Program-made: the position numbers and the translations under genes
In this document: one piece after another, positions 47,446 through 57,487 of the stretch
How positions within the stretch are numbered: position 1 is the first letter of the stretch
Layout of the letters: every line of letters begins with the position of its first letter
Notes under the pieces: model-generated
Databases searched by the model: none
The model's input: only the letters and a program-made list of their open reading frames with translations
Told to the model about the DNA's origin: nothing
Source of the DNA: Vogesella urethralis
GTDB taxonomy: Bacteria > Pseudomonadota > Gammaproteobacteria > Burkholderiales > Chromobacteriaceae
Assembly: GCF_007644045.2 (NCBI RefSeq)
Contig: NZ_VMDW02000075.1
Location: forward strand, 149,838-213,837
DNA: 64,000 bases
Direction of reading: 5' to 3'

Positions 47446-48289
47446 CAAACTGTCGCCATTCCTCAAGGGCGTGCTGGTGGTGGGGTTCCTGTTCCTGTAC
47501 ATCCCCATCGTCAGCCTGATCGTGTACTCGTTCAACGACTCCAAGCTGGTGACGGTATGGGGCGGCTTCTCCACCAAGTGGTATGTCTCGCTGTTCAACA
47601 ACGAGCAGATCATGTCGGCGGTGAAGCTCTCCATCCAGATCGCACTGGCCAGCGCCACGGCTGCCGTCATCCTGGGGACGATCGCCGGTTTCGTACTGGC
47701 GCGCTTCAAGCGCTTTCCCGGCAGTACGCTGTTTGCCGGCATGATGACGGCGCCGATGGTGATGCCCGAAGTCATTACCGGCCTGTCCATGCTGCTGCTG
47801 TTCATCTCGCTGCAGCAGTTGATCGGCGTGCCGACCGACCGCGGCTTCTTCACCATCTGGGTGGGCCATACCACGCTATGCATGGCCTACGTGGCGGTGG
47901 TGGTGCGTTCGCGCTTGCTGGAGATCGACAAGAGCCTGGAAGACGCAGCCATGGACCTGGGGGCACGCCCGCTGAAGATCTTCTTCGTGATCACTTTGCC
48001 GCTGGTGTCGCAGGCTATTGCCTCCGGTTTCCTGCTGTCGGTCACGCTGTCGCTGGATGATCTGGTCACCACCGCCTTCCTGTCCGGCCCGGGGTCCACC
48101 ACGCTGCCGCAGGTGATCTTCTCCAAAGTGCGTCTGGGGCTGAACCCCGAGATCAACGCGCTGGCCAGTATTACTGTACTGGTAGTGGGGGTGGTGGTGC
48201 TGCTTGCCAACTACCTGATGCTGAATGCGCAGCGTAACCGCGACAAGGCGATCGCCGCTGCCATGCGCGATAGCGGCGCCAGCAGCTGA
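47438..48289 (+). CDS. potI: Putrescine ABC transporter permease
   Basis: 283-residue second permease, also with six hydrophobic segments. EAA loop: SLEDAAMDLGARPLKIFFVITLPLVSQ. The start overlaps the potH stop, so synthesis is coupled. No potF-type solute-binding gene follows; a terminator comes first. Confidence 0.93.
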   Translation: MHNKLSPFLKGVLVVGFLFLYIPIVSLIVYSFNDSKLVTVWGGFSTKWYVSLFNNEQIMSAVKLSIQIALASATAAVILGTIAGFVLARFKRFPGSTLFAGMMTAPMVMPEVITGLSMLLLFISLQQLIGVPTDRGFFTIWVGHTTLCMAYVAVVVRSRLLEIDKSLEDAAMDLGARPLKIFFVITLPLVSQAIASGFLLSVTLSLDDLVTTAFLSGPGSTTLPQVIFSKVRLGLNPEINALASITVLVVGVVVLLANYLMLNAQRNRDKAIAAAMRDSGASS

Positions 48290-48306
48290 TAGTGTTTGTT
48301 CCGGTC

Positions 48307-48338
48307 ACGGCGGAGCCTGCGAAGGCTTCGCCGTTTTT
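48307..48338 (+). terminator. Terminator of potGHI
   Basis: ACGGCGGAGCC / GGCTTCGCCGT stem (one G-U) with a 6-base loop, then TTTTT. Confidence 0.85.
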
Positions 48339-48371
48339 CATGCCTGAAGTTCGATGTGATGTGAGGAAATC

Positions 48372-49661
48372 ATGCTGACCTTTGCCCATCAAGCCCATGC
48401 GCCGTCGTATTACGCCGCCACGGCGCGGCTTTGGCAGCCGGGCCCCGCACTGCAAGGCGATGCCGACTGCGATGTGTGTGTAATCGGCGGCGGGCTCAGT
48501 GGCGTGTCCGCCGCGCTGAACCTGGCCGAGCAGGGCTTGCGCGTCATCTTGCTGGAGGGTGCGCAGATAGGCTTTGGCGCCTCGGGGCGCAATGGTGGCC
48601 AGGTGATTGCCGGCTACGCTGCCGAGATGGATACCTTCCGCCAGCAGCTGGGCGAGCAGGGCGCACGCCAGTTGTGGCAGATGTCGGTCGAGGCCATCGA
48701 CATGATTGAGCAACGCGTAACGCAGCATGGTATTGCCTGTGACTGGACGCGCGGCTTCTGCAATGTGGCGGTGAAGCCTGCGCACCTGGCCGGCTTGCGC
48801 GAGTGGCAGCAGGAATTGGCCGATCGCTACCAGTACCCGTACTGCCAGCTGTGGGAGCGTGAACAGTTGGCCGCAGTGCTGGGCTCGGCGCGTTATCAGG
48901 GCGGGCTGTATGACCCGCTGTCCGGTCATCTGCACCCGCTTAACTACCTGCTGGGGCTGGCGCAGGCGGCGCGTGACGCCGGGGTGGCCATCTACGAAAA
49001 CACGCCGGCGCTGGCGTTCCGTAGCGGCGAGGCGCCGCTGGTGCAGTGCGAGGGCGGCAAGGTGCGTTGCCGGCAGCTGGTGCTGGCCGGCAATGCCTAT
49101 CTGGGCAAGCTGGCACCGGCGCTGAATCGGCGCATCATGCCAGTGGGCACTTACGTGATTGCCACCGAGCCGCTGGGCGAGGCGCGCGCCCGCAGCCTGA
49201 TCGGCAACGGCATGGCAGTGTGCGATACCAATTTTGTACTCGACTACTACCGGCTGTCGGCCGACCATCGCCTGCTGTTTGGCGGCAAGGTCAGTTACTC
49301 CGGCCGCGAGCCACGCCAGCTGGCGCAGGCCATGCGTGCCGACATGCTGCGCGTGTTTCCGCAATTACACGACGTGCGCGTCGATTACGCTTGGGGCGGC
49401 TTCTGCGACATCACGCTGAACCGGGCACCAGACTTCGGCCGCCTGGCACCCAATATCTATTACGCCCAGGGTTTCTCTGGCCACGGCGTGGCCATCACCG
49501 GCCTGGCCGGCAAAGTGATTGCCGAAGCGATTGCCGGCGACGATAGCAGGCTGGCGCTGTTCGAGCGGCTGCAGCACCGGCCTTTCCCCGGCGGTGCCTT
49601 GCTGCGCACCCCGGCGCTGGTGCTGGGCATGGCCTGGTACCGGTTGCGCGACTTCCTGTAG
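48372..49661 (+). CDS. puuB: FAD-dependent gamma-glutamylputrescine oxidase-like protein
   Basis: 429-residue DAO-family flavoprotein. The FAD motif is CVIGGGLSGVSAALNLAEQG near residue 35, followed by LEGAQIGFGASGRNGGQV, which marks the PuuB/OrdL group. The C-terminal GFSGHGVAITGLAGKVIAEAI completes the FAD site. PuuB oxidises gamma-glutamylputrescine in putrescine breakdown. Its place behind a polyamine importer supports that role; puuA, puuC and puuD are not in the window, so a related amine substrate is possible. Confidence 0.85.
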   Translation: MLTFAHQAHAPSYYAATARLWQPGPALQGDADCDVCVIGGGLSGVSAALNLAEQGLRVILLEGAQIGFGASGRNGGQVIAGYAAEMDTFRQQLGEQGARQLWQMSVEAIDMIEQRVTQHGIACDWTRGFCNVAVKPAHLAGLREWQQELADRYQYPYCQLWEREQLAAVLGSARYQGGLYDPLSGHLHPLNYLLGLAQAARDAGVAIYENTPALAFRSGEAPLVQCEGGKVRCRQLVLAGNAYLGKLAPALNRRIMPVGTYVIATEPLGEARARSLIGNGMAVCDTNFVLDYYRLSADHRLLFGGKVSYSGREPRQLAQAMRADMLRVFPQLHDVRVDYAWGGFCDITLNRAPDFGRLAPNIYYAQGFSGHGVAITGLAGKVIAEAIAGDDSRLALFERLQHRPFPGGALLRTPALVLGMAWYRLRDFL

Positions 49662-50019
49662 TTGGCCGCGACGTGGCTGGCCCTTGTGCCAGCTGTGCCC
49701 GGCGGGTGTTCAAAATCATGGACGTTGGCAGGCATGCGGCCAACCTTTTGGCTGGCGCTGGATAGAGACAAAACAGTCATATGAACGCGCTATGCTGCCT
49801 TGCAGCAAGTGGCGGCTTGGGCTGGGGTGTTAATTAAAATGGACGGGCAAAAATACTGCTTGTCAAGCAGCGTGATGTTGCTAAAATCCGCGCTCGTTTT
49901 TGCGGCGCCTGCCGCACTCTGCGCGCTCCGACATCCCAGGCCCACATGAAGCTTTCCAGCCCGAAAGCCGCGCACTAAGGAGCAGTTTCCATTTATTGCA
50001 TAACTAGGGAAATCCTTTC
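49662..50019 (+). other. Intergenic region before speA
   Basis: 358 bases without an accepted full gene. It contains TTGGCCGCG at 49662 and a reverse copy TGCGGCCAACC at 49735-49745, an inverted but widely spaced pair. A CTGCTTG / CAAGCAG hairpin is at 49867-49881. It also contains small reading frames, of which 49946-49978 is listed separately. The length suggests a long regulated leader for speA. Confidence 0.45.
49946..49978 (+). other. Possible 10-codon leader peptide upstream of speA
   Basis: ATG at 49946 opens MKLSSPKAAH and stops at 49978, 41 bases before speA. Such short frames upstream of polyamine genes can regulate translation, but it may be chance; no strong ribosome binding site precedes it. 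Confidence 0.25.
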
Positions 50020-51900
50020 ATGGCTTGGACTGTGGCGGATAGCCGTAGCCTGTATGGCATACGGCACTGGGGCGCTGGCTATTTCAATGTCGGCGAAAAT
50101 GGCTGCGTAAAAGTACGCCCGAACGTACATCAGCAACGCGAAATCGACCTGTTCGAACTGGCGCACACGCTGGGCGAGCGCGGTCTGGACATGCCGCTGC
50201 TGGTGCGTTTCCCCGATATCCTGCAAGACCGTGTCACCCGCCTGTGCCACGCTTTCAATAACGCGATTGCCAGCCAGAACTACGGCAACCGCTACACCGC
50301 CATCTACCCGATCAAGGTGAACCAGCAAGAAGCGGTGGTGAAGAGCATCATCGCCACCCAGGACGTATCCATCGGCCTGGAAGCCGGCTCCAAGCCGGAG
50401 CTGATGGCCGTACTGGCGCTGGCGCCCAAGGGCTGCACCATCGTTTGCAATGGCTACAAAGACCGCGATTTCATCCGCCTGGCGCTGATGGGCCAGCGGC
50501 TGGGGCACGAAGTGTTCGTGGTGATCGAGAAAGAATCCGAAGTCGACCTGCTGATCCAGGAAAGCGCCAAGCTGGGCGTGAAGGCCAACCTGGGCCTGCG
50601 CGTGCGCCTGTCTTCGCTGGCCTCCAGCAAGTGGGCCGATACCGGTGGCGAGAAGGGCAAGTTCGGCCTGTCCGCCGCGCAGCTGATTTCTGCGGTAGAC
50701 AAGCTGGTAGCAGCCGGCCACGGCGACAACGTACGCTTGATGCACTTCCACATGGGGTCGCAGATCGCCAACATCGCCGACTACCGCGCCGGTTTCCGCG
50801 AAGCCATCCGCTACTTTGGCGAACTGCGCGCGCTGGGCCTGCCGGTGGACCACGTGGACGTGGGCGGTGGCCTGGGCGTCGATTACGACGGCACCCACTC
50901 GCGTAACGCCAGCTCCATCAACTACGACATGGACGAGTACGCCAGCGTGATCGTGTCCATGCTGTCGGAGTTCTGCGACGAGAATGCCATTCCGCACCCG
51001 CGCATCCTGTCCGAATCCGGCCGCGCCATGACCGCGCACCACGCCGTGCTGCTGGTCAACGTGACCGACGTGGAGCGCCTGCCGGACACCATGCCTGCCA
51101 TCGACGACCTGCCGGCCTTGTCGCGCCCGGTGCGCAAGCTGGTGGAGCTGATGAACCTGACCGATGCGGAGATGGTGACCGAAACCTACTACCGCGCCAG
51201 TCATCTGGTGTCCGAAGCGTCCGACATGTATGCCGAAGGCCGCCTGACGCTGAAAGAAAAAGCCGTGGCCGAGCAAGTGCACGCCGCGCTGTGCCGTCGT
51301 CTGCAAGCGCAGCTGACCGCCAGCCAGCGCAGCCAGCGCCAGGTGTACGACGAGCTGACCGACAAGCTGGCCGACAAGTACTTCTGCAACTTCTCGGTGT
51401 TCCAGAGCCTGCCGGATACCTGGGCCATCGACCAAGTGCTGCCGATCATGCCGATTCACCGCCTGGACGAGCAGCCGACCCGCCGTGCCGTACTGCAGGA
51501 TCTGACCTGCGACTCCGACGGCAAGGTGAAGCAGTACGTCGACCAGCAGAGCATCGAAAACAGCATGCCGGTGCACGAAGTGAAGGCCGGTGACGAGTAC
51601 CTGATCGCCGTCTTCATGGTAGGCGCGTATCAGGAGATTCTGGGCGACATGCACAACCTGTTCGGCGATACCGATTCGGTGAACGTCTACGTGCGTGATG
51701 GCGGCAAAGTCAGCTTCGAAGGCGTGGAAGAGCACGACACCATCGAAGACATGCTGCGCTATGTGCACCTGTCGCCGGAGGAAATCCTGAACCGCTACGA
51801 AGCCAAGGCGCGCGTGGCCGGCCTGACGCAAGAAGAGCGCTCCAGCTACTTCGCCGAGTTCTGCCGCGGCCTGAAGCAGTCCTCCTACCTCAGCGTGTAA
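50020..51900 (+). CDS. speA: Biosynthetic arginine decarboxylase
   Basis: 626-residue PLP enzyme of the SpeA type, which makes agmatine for putrescine and spermidine. It opens [15 protein letters not shown]. The PLP lysine is K99 in YPIKVNQQ. The [11 protein letters not shown] segment, the glycine-rich [13 protein letters not shown] phosphate site, and [12 protein letters not shown] follow. Length is standard. It complements the polyamine importer upstream. A strong repeat-based palindrome and a terminator follow. Confidence 0.97.
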   Translation: MAWTVADSRSLYGIRHWGAGYFNVGENGCVKVRPNVHQQREIDLFELAHTLGERGLDMPLLVRFPDILQDRVTRLCHAFNNAIASQNYGNRYTAIYPIKVNQQEAVVKSIIATQDVSIGLEAGSKPELMAVLALAPKGCTIVCNGYKDRDFIRLALMGQRLGHEVFVVIEKESEVDLLIQESAKLGVKANLGLRVRLSSLASSKWADTGGEKGKFGLSAAQLISAVDKLVAAGHGDNVRLMHFHMGSQIANIADYRAGFREAIRYFGELRALGLPVDHVDVGGGLGVDYDGTHSRNASSINYDMDEYASVIVSMLSEFCDENAIPHPRILSESGRAMTAHHAVLLVNVTDVERLPDTMPAIDDLPALSRPVRKLVELMNLTDAEMVTETYYRASHLVSEASDMYAEGRLTLKEKAVAEQVHAALCRRLQAQLTASQRSQRQVYDELTDKLADKYFCNFSVFQSLPDTWAIDQVLPIMPIHRLDEQPTRRAVLQDLTCDSDGKVKQYVDQQSIENSMPVHEVKAGDEYLIAVFMVGAYQEILGDMHNLFGDTDSVNVYVRDGGKVSFEGVEEHDTIEDMLRYVHLSPEEILNRYEAKARVAGLTQEERSSYFAEFCRGLKQSSYLSV

Positions 51901-51909
51901 CACGCACAG

Positions 51910-51931
51910 GGTTGGCCGCATGCGGCCAACG
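51910..51931. repeat. Inverted pair of the repeat after speA
   Basis: GTTGGCCGCA (51911-51920) is followed at once by its reverse complement TGCGGCCAAC (51921-51930), a perfect 20-base palindrome 10 bases past the speA stop. Confidence 0.85.
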
Positions 51932-51941
51932 CCGGTATCGT

Positions 51942-51978
51942 CACCCCCTGCGGTTTTGCCGTCGGGGGTGATTTCTTT
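51942..51978 (+). terminator. Terminator of speA
   Basis: CACCCC...CGG and CCG...GGGGTG pair around TTTTG, then ATTTCTTT. Confidence 0.6.
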
Positions 51979-51996
51979 CCTGCAAGCGCCACAAAC

Positions 51997-52024
51997 AAAA
52001 AGCCACGCTGCGTGCAGCGTGGCT
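51997..52024 (-). terminator. Terminator of the chemoreceptor gene
   Basis: AGCCACGCTGC / GCAGCGTGGCT perfect 11-base stem, with AAAA on the left giving a U-run on the minus strand. Confidence 0.85.
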
Positions 52025-52046
52025 GGTCGGGGAGGGGAGTGCCGGC

Positions 52047-53519
52047 TCAAGCCTGCTTGAACAAGCGCACGCTTTCCCCCAGTTCGGCCATCAGGGTATC
52101 CAGCCGTTCGGTGGCCTGGGCAATGGTTTCCACTTCGCCACTCAGCGTACGGGTGGCCTCGCCTACGGCCGTGATATTGCTGGTGAAAGCGGCAAAGCCC
52201 TGATTTTGCGACTCTTCGGCCTGCGATACCTCGCGTAACAATTGGTTGAGGCGGTGCGTATCCTGAATGATGCCGGCCAGGCGCTGCTGGGCGTCAACGG
52301 TGTTTTCGCGGCCACTACGCATTTGTGCATTACCGTCGCGGATGGCGTCGATTGCCTGGTTGGTGCCATCGACGATCAGACGGATCTTCGATTCGATGTC
52401 CAGCGTGGCTTGTTGCGTACGCTCGGCCAGCTTGCGGACCTCGTCGGCCACGACGGCGAAGCCGCGGCCCATCTCGCCGGCGCGCGCTGCTTCGATGGCA
52501 GCGTTCAGCGCCAGCAGGTTGGTCTGGTCGGCGATGTCACGAATCAACTGTACGATGCCGCTGACTTCGGCGCTGCGTTGTCCCAGGTCTTCCATACGCT
52601 CGGCGGCGCGGGCGATCACTTCACCAGCCTGGTTCAGCTGGCTGACGGCTTTGTCCATCGCCAGACCACCACCGTTGGCCGCCTCGCCGGCGTGGCTTGC
52701 CATGCTGGTGGCGCTTTGTGACTGGCTGGCATTGTGCGAGGTAACGGCCGCCATCTCCTGCGCTGCGCCGACCATTTGCTCGGCGCGCTTGCGCTGCTCG
52801 CTCATGGTGCGGGCTATCATGTGGGTACTGCCAGTGATTTCACGGCTTTCGGTGCTGGCGGCGTGTAGCGAGCGGGTAACCTGCTCCATCATCTGCTTCA
52901 TGGCAGCGGTGGCACGTTCGGCTTCCTCGCGGGCGGTTTCCAGCTTTTCAAAGGTGCGCGTCTTGGCGCGGTCATAAGCCAGCGCCAGTGTCAGTACCAC
53001 CAGAGACAGACCGATCAGCGATTTGGCTTGCAGCTTGGGCAGCTCTTCGTGCGGGATGGGGGTGGGCGGGATGTCGCCGGCGGCGGACAGGGCCAGCATC
53101 AGCCCGATCATGGCAAAGGTAAACAGTGTCCACACAATGCCAGCATTGCGGCCGCCGACAAAAATGGCGGCAAATGGAATGCAGGCAAACCACATCACGC
53201 TGGTAGACATGATGCCGCCGTTAACGTACGCCATCCAGCTGACCATCGCGAACATGGTGAGGATGATGTACTGCGCCACGGTACGCAGCGCGCCGGTGAG
53301 TTTAAGCAGCAGCGGCCCCAGTAGCATCAGGACGCCGCCCAGCACGATGCCGTGGGCCATCGCGTCGTGGTGCAGCTTGTAGTAGGAAATGGCAAACAGC
53401 GGCGAGATCAGGCCGGCCAGCAAGCCGACGCTGACTACGGTGCGGGCACGGATCAGGTTGTCCGGTATCTGTCGTACCGGTTCGGGTATGAACCACTCGG
53501 TTATGGTGTGTAGCGACAT
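52047..53519 (-). CDS. Methyl-accepting chemotaxis protein with multi-spanning membrane sensor
   Basis: 490-residue chemoreceptor of unusual type: the N-terminal 190 residues hold about five or six membrane helices (from [20 protein letters not shown] to [15 protein letters not shown]) and almost no periplasmic domain. A coiled linker and the signalling rod follow, with the tip [21 protein letters not shown]. Such receptors likely sense membrane or energy state rather than a free ligand. ATG at 53519 has GAGGAT upstream. It ends RLFKQA without a CheR-docking pentapeptide. Confidence 0.9.
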   Translation of the reverse strand: MSLHTITEWFIPEPVRQIPDNLIRARTVVSVGLLAGLISPLFAISYYKLHHDAMAHGIVLGGVLMLLGPLLLKLTGALRTVAQYIILTMFAMVSWMAYVNGGIMSTSVMWFACIPFAAIFVGGRNAGIVWTLFTFAMIGLMLALSAAGDIPPTPIPHEELPKLQAKSLIGLSLVVLTLALAYDRAKTRTFEKLETAREEAERATAAMKQMMEQVTRSLHAASTESREITGSTHMIARTMSEQRKRAEQMVGAAQEMAAVTSHNASQSQSATSMASHAGEAANGGGLAMDKAVSQLNQAGEVIARAAERMEDLGQRSAEVSGIVQLIRDIADQTNLLALNAAIEAARAGEMGRGFAVVADEVRKLAERTQQATLDIESKIRLIVDGTNQAIDAIRDGNAQMRSGRENTVDAQQRLAGIIQDTHRLNQLLREVSQAEESQNQGFAAFTSNITAVGEATRTLSGEVETIAQATERLDTLMAELGESVRLFKQA

Positions 53520-53676
53520 GTTGCATCCTCGTTGTGTCGTGTTGGGCTGCGCCAACTTTAAAAAGTATAGTTATTTTTCAATGCTTTTCTGATGATGCTA
53601 AAACAGTTGTTTTAATTGAACAAGCGCCAGCTTGGTCGATGGTTTTCTATCGACAGTGTTTATGCTGTCGGGAATG

Positions 53677-53709
53677 AAAAAAGCCCGCAGCGGCGAAGCC
53701 GTGCGGGCT
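53677..53709 (-). terminator. Terminator of ackA-pta
   Basis: AGCCCGCA / TGCGGGCT outer stem with an inner CGGC-GAA-GCCG hairpin, and AAAAAA on the left giving a U-run on the minus strand. Confidence 0.85.
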
Positions 53710-53728
53710 GGATGTCGATGGTTTAGCC

Positions 53729-55819
53729 TCAGTGCTGGTGCAGCTGTTCGGCCTGGATGGCGGTCAGGGCGATGGTGTAAACGATGTCGTCGACCAAAGC
53801 GCCACGCGATAAATCGTTTACCGGCTTGCGCAGGCCCTGCAGCATCGGCCCCACAGACACCACGTTGGCGGAACGTTGCACCGCCTTGTAGGTGGTGTTG
53901 CCGGTGTTCAGGTCCGGGAACACGAACACATTGGCGCGGCCGGCTACCGGGCTGTCCGGCGCTTTCTGGCGGCCAACCGATTCCACGCTGGCGGCGTCGT
54001 ACTGCATCGGGCCGTCGATCAGCAGGCCGGGGCGTTTTTCACGGGCAATGCGCGTGGCTTCGCGCACTTTTTCCACGTCGTCGCCACTGCCGGAGCTGCC
54101 GGTGGAGTAGGAGATCATCGCCACGCGCGGCGGAATGCCGAACGCCGCCGCCGAATCGGCAGACTGGATGGCAATGTCGGCCAGCTCTTCGGCGCTCGGG
54201 TCCGGGTTGACGGCGCAGTCACCATATACCAGTACCTGGTCCGGCATCAGCATGAAAAACACGCTGGACACCAGTTTGGCGTCCGGTGCGGTCTTGATCA
54301 GCTGCAGGGCGGGGCGGATGGTGTTGGCGGTGGTGTGCACGGCGCCGGAGACCAGGCCGTCTACTTCGTCCAGCGCCAGCATCATGGTGCCCAGTACCAC
54401 GTTGTCTTCCAGTTGCTGTTCGGCCATCGGCGCGTTCAGCCCCTTGTTCTTGCGCAGCTCGACCATCGGCGGCACGTAACGGGCGCGCACTTCGTTCGGG
54501 TCAACGATTTCCACGCTGTCGGGCAGCACCACGCCCTGGGCTTCGGCTACCTGCAGGATCTCGGCGCGTTCGCCGATCAGCACGCAATGGGCAATGCCTT
54601 TCTCGTGGCAGATGGCGGCAGCCTTGACCGTGCGCGGCTCGTTGCCTTCCGGCAGCACGATGCGCTTGGCGGCGTGACGCGCTTTTTCCATCAGCTGGAA
54701 GCGGAAGGCCGGCGGCGACAGGCGTTTTTCGCTGGTCTGGCCAATGCGCTGGCGCAGCTGGCCGGTTTGTACGCGCTCGGCCACGAAAGCCACCACGCGC
54801 TCCATGCGTTCCAGGTCATCTGCCGGTACCTGACGGTTCATGGCAGCGATCAGCGTGGTGGTGTCCAGCGTATTGGTTTCGATGGACAGTACCGGCAGGC
54901 CACTGGTAAATGCCTTGTGGCACAGCTGCTGGATGCGCTCGTCCGGCTCGGCGTCGCACGTGAGCAGCAGGCCGGCCAACGGTACGCCGTTCAGTGTGGC
55001 CATGGCGGTAGCCAGGATGATGTCTTCGCGGTCGCCCGGGGTAATCACCAGTGCACCCGGTTTCAGCAGGTGCACGATGTGCGGCACGCTGCGCGCCATC
55101 ACCGAAATGCTGCGTACGCGGCGGCGCGTCAGCTGGCCGGCGTGCAGCAGCTTGGCTTTCAGGTAGTTGGCCACGTCCAGCGTGCGCGGCGCCATCAGGT
55201 CCGGCTCCAGCGGAATGCCGCCCAGGCACGGAATGCGGCGCTTCTGGATCAGCTGGCTGGATTCGGCGATCTCGCCGGCCAGGCGCTTGACGTCCTGTTC
55301 GGTGTCGATGCGGTTCAGGATATAACCGGCCACGGCATTGCTGCGGCTGCCAAAGGCCTGGATGGCGATCTCCAGTTTCTCTGCCAGTTCGTGGCTAGGC
55401 TGGGTGTTGGCCGCACCCACCAGAATCACGTCAGACTGCAGGGTGCTGGCCAGCTTGCTATTGATGTAGGTGGTGAATACGTGTTGCTGGTCTTGTACCA
55501 GGCCTTCCACGATCACCACGTCCACGCCTTGTGCCGCCTGCTGGTACAGGCTGACCACTTCTTCCATCAGCTGGTCGAGCTGGCCCTGGCTCAGCAGGTG
55601 CTCGGCACGCTCCATCGGCAGCGGTTCCGGCACGTTGAGGTGGCACAGCTCGCGCGCAAAGTGGCTGGAGCGTTCCGGCTCGTTCGGGTCCAGGCCCTGG
55701 GCGATCGGCTTGACGAAGCCGACCTTCAGGCCATCCTGCTCCAGCGCACGCACCAGGCCCAGCGACACCGAGGTCAGACCGGCATCAAAACCGGTCGGGG
55801 CAATCAGAAAAGTGTGCAT
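53729..55819 (-). CDS. pta: Phosphate acetyltransferase
   Basis: 696-residue long-form Pta that converts acetyl-CoA and phosphate to acetyl phosphate. It has an N-terminal P-loop/BioD-like domain (FLIAPTGFDAGLTSVSLGL), a central DRTGG domain, and the catalytic PTA domain from about residue 375 (ARHAAKRIVLPEGNEPRTVKAA to the end). It starts nine bases after the ackA stop; the pair forms a minus-strand operon for acetate excretion and acetyl-phosphate production. Confidence 0.96.
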   Translation of the reverse strand: MHTFLIAPTGFDAGLTSVSLGLVRALEQDGLKVGFVKPIAQGLDPNEPERSSHFARELCHLNVPEPLPMERAEHLLSQGQLDQLMEEVVSLYQQAAQGVDVVIVEGLVQDQQHVFTTYINSKLASTLQSDVILVGAANTQPSHELAEKLEIAIQAFGSRSNAVAGYILNRIDTEQDVKRLAGEIAESSQLIQKRRIPCLGGIPLEPDLMAPRTLDVANYLKAKLLHAGQLTRRRVRSISVMARSVPHIVHLLKPGALVITPGDREDIILATAMATLNGVPLAGLLLTCDAEPDERIQQLCHKAFTSGLPVLSIETNTLDTTTLIAAMNRQVPADDLERMERVVAFVAERVQTGQLRQRIGQTSEKRLSPPAFRFQLMEKARHAAKRIVLPEGNEPRTVKAAAICHEKGIAHCVLIGERAEILQVAEAQGVVLPDSVEIVDPNEVRARYVPPMVELRKNKGLNAPMAEQQLEDNVVLGTMMLALDEVDGLVSGAVHTTANTIRPALQLIKTAPDAKLVSSVFFMLMPDQVLVYGDCAVNPDPSAEELADIAIQSADSAAAFGIPPRVAMISYSTGSSGSGDDVEKVREATRIAREKRPGLLIDGPMQYDAASVESVGRQKAPDSPVAGRANVFVFPDLNTGNTTYKAVQRSANVVSVGPMLQGLRKPVNDLSRGALVDDIVYTIALTAIQAEQLHQH

Positions 55820-55828
55820 GGTGGCTCC

Positions 55829-57019
55829 TTAGTTGCCCTGAGTCAGTGCAGCGGTATCCAGTGCGATCATCAGCTCTTCGTTGGTGTTGACCACGACGGC
55901 GGCTTTGCTGTCGGCGCGGCTGATGCGGCCTGCTTTGCCACGGAAAGCGGCTTCGTTAGCGGCGTCATCCAGCTGGAAGCCCAAGAAAGCCAGCTTGTTC
56001 AGCACGTTGGCGCGCACGAACGGCGAGTTTTCGCCAATGCCGCCGGTAAACAGCAGTACGTCGATACGGCCCAGTGCCACCACCATCGCGGCGATCTGTT
56101 TGGCCAGGCGGTAGCAGAACACTTCCATAGCAATAATGGCGCCAGGGTGACCGTTGGCCGCGGCCTCTTCCAGTTCGCGGCAGTCGCTGGACAGCTCGGA
56201 CAGGCCCAGCAGGCCGGATTGCTTGTTCAGCAGCGCGGTTACGCCGTCTACGTCAGTGTTCAGCGCGCTGGCCAGGTAGCCGAACAGGCCGGGGTCGATA
56301 TCGCCGGAGCGGGTGCCCATTACCAGGCCTTCCAGCGGGGTCAGCCCCATGCTGGTGTCGACAGACTGGCCGTTCAGGATGGCGGCAACCGAGGCGCCAT
56401 TGCCCAGGTGGGCGCTGACGATGGCGCTGTTGTCCAGGCTGATGCCGGCCATCTGCGCGGCCTCTGCGGCCACAAAGCGGTGGCTGGTGCCGTGGAAGCC
56501 GTAACGGCGCACGCCGTGCTCGCGGTACAGCGCCATCGGTACGGCGTACAGATAGGCGTGTTGCGGCATGGTCTGGTGGAAGGCGGTGTCGAATACGGCC
56601 ACTTGGGGCAGGCCCGGGAAGCAGGTTTGGGCGGTGCGGATGCCCAGCAGGTTGGCCGGGTTGTGCAGCGGCGCCAGGCGGGCGCAGTCTTCGATGGCCG
56701 CAATCACCTGGTCGTCAATCAGGGTGGAGGCGTGGAAGTTCTCGCCGCCGTGTACCACGCGGTGACCGATGGCAGTGACGGTGCCGGTCAGGGCGCGCTC
56801 GTCCAGGTAGGCCAGAATGGCCTTCATGGCGCCGGCGTGGTCGCCTTGCGCCAGCGACAGCTCTACCTTCTGGCCATCCTGCTTGAAGGTGATGCAGGCG
56901 TCGGCCAGGCCCAGTTTTTCTGCCAGACCGGTGAGGGTGGTGGCCTGGTTCTGGGTGTTGATCAGGGCGAATTTCAGCGAGGAGCTGCCGCAGTTGATGA
57001 CGAGAGTGTGGGTAATCAT
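55829..57019 (-). CDS. ackA: Acetate kinase
   Basis: 396-residue acetate kinase that makes ATP and acetate from acetyl phosphate. It opens VINCGSSSLKFALI. The catalytic region has GHRVVHGGENF and FDTAFHQTMP, and the nucleotide site is seen in SAHLGNGASVAAI and FTGGIGENSPFVR. It is first in the ackA-pta operon. The long plus-strand frame covering both genes is a shadow. Confidence 0.97.
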   Translation of the reverse strand: MITHTLVINCGSSSLKFALINTQNQATTLTGLAEKLGLADACITFKQDGQKVELSLAQGDHAGAMKAILAYLDERALTGTVTAIGHRVVHGGENFHASTLIDDQVIAAIEDCARLAPLHNPANLLGIRTAQTCFPGLPQVAVFDTAFHQTMPQHAYLYAVPMALYREHGVRRYGFHGTSHRFVAAEAAQMAGISLDNSAIVSAHLGNGASVAAILNGQSVDTSMGLTPLEGLVMGTRSGDIDPGLFGYLASALNTDVDGVTALLNKQSGLLGLSELSSDCRELEEAAANGHPGAIIAMEVFCYRLAKQIAAMVVALGRIDVLLFTGGIGENSPFVRANVLNKLAFLGFQLDDAANEAAFRGKAGRISRADSKAAVVVNTNEELMIALDTAALTQGN

Positions 57020-57487
57020 GTGTTATCCGTTAGCAGTAAGACATCTTGGATGAGTCTGTGCTGGTGTTGCGTATTCTTTTTATAGCGTGCGCTTTCAGGG
57101 TTGCCGGCTTTCAGCCGTCACGCGCAAGGGGCGCATTATCCCCGTTTGTGATGCATTGCACCATAGGGGATGTGCCTGATGGGGTGCAAGTCAAGATTGT
57201 GGCGGGATTGTCTGACAAGATGATGAAAAATAAAGGCTTTTGTCATGAAAATTTTCATTAAGCCGGTATTGGCATTTTTCGGCTGCGTTTCTGTTGACTT
57301 GGAACAAAAGCCCCGGCAAAAAAGTGCTTGCCCCGGGGGGGGATTTAGCCCACAATCCCGCCCCTGAACGTTTCGGGGTGGTGTGCAAAGCCCCTGTTCT
57401 GCAAGTGTTTTTTAATAGCTCTCCGTAAACTCGTTAAGAGCGAGATTCGGCTGGTCTTATATCTTCTTCCACGGAGGTGTGGGAATA
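57020..57487. other. Divergent intergenic region ackA / Rieske oxygenase
   Basis: 468 bases without a gene. It contains the inverted repeat TTGTC-T-GACAA at 57208-57218 and the perfect 14-base palindrome ATGAAAATTTTCAT at 57245-57258. A weak possible ackA promoter on the minus strand has TTGCAC at 57184-57189 and TATGGT at 57160-57165 (spacer 18). A GGAGG site precedes the Rieske gene. Confidence 0.5.

Noticed and set aside
49838..49948. 36-codon plus-strand frame in the speA leader
   Set aside because: No ribosome binding site, ends in the leader, and has no conserved look; kept only as part of the intergenic description.
53876..57085. Plus-strand open frame of 1069 codons opposite ackA and pta
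   Set aside because: It is the complement of two clear genes; the translation is low-complexity (His, Gln, Val, Gly rich) with no motif. High GC in third codon positions creates such shadows.
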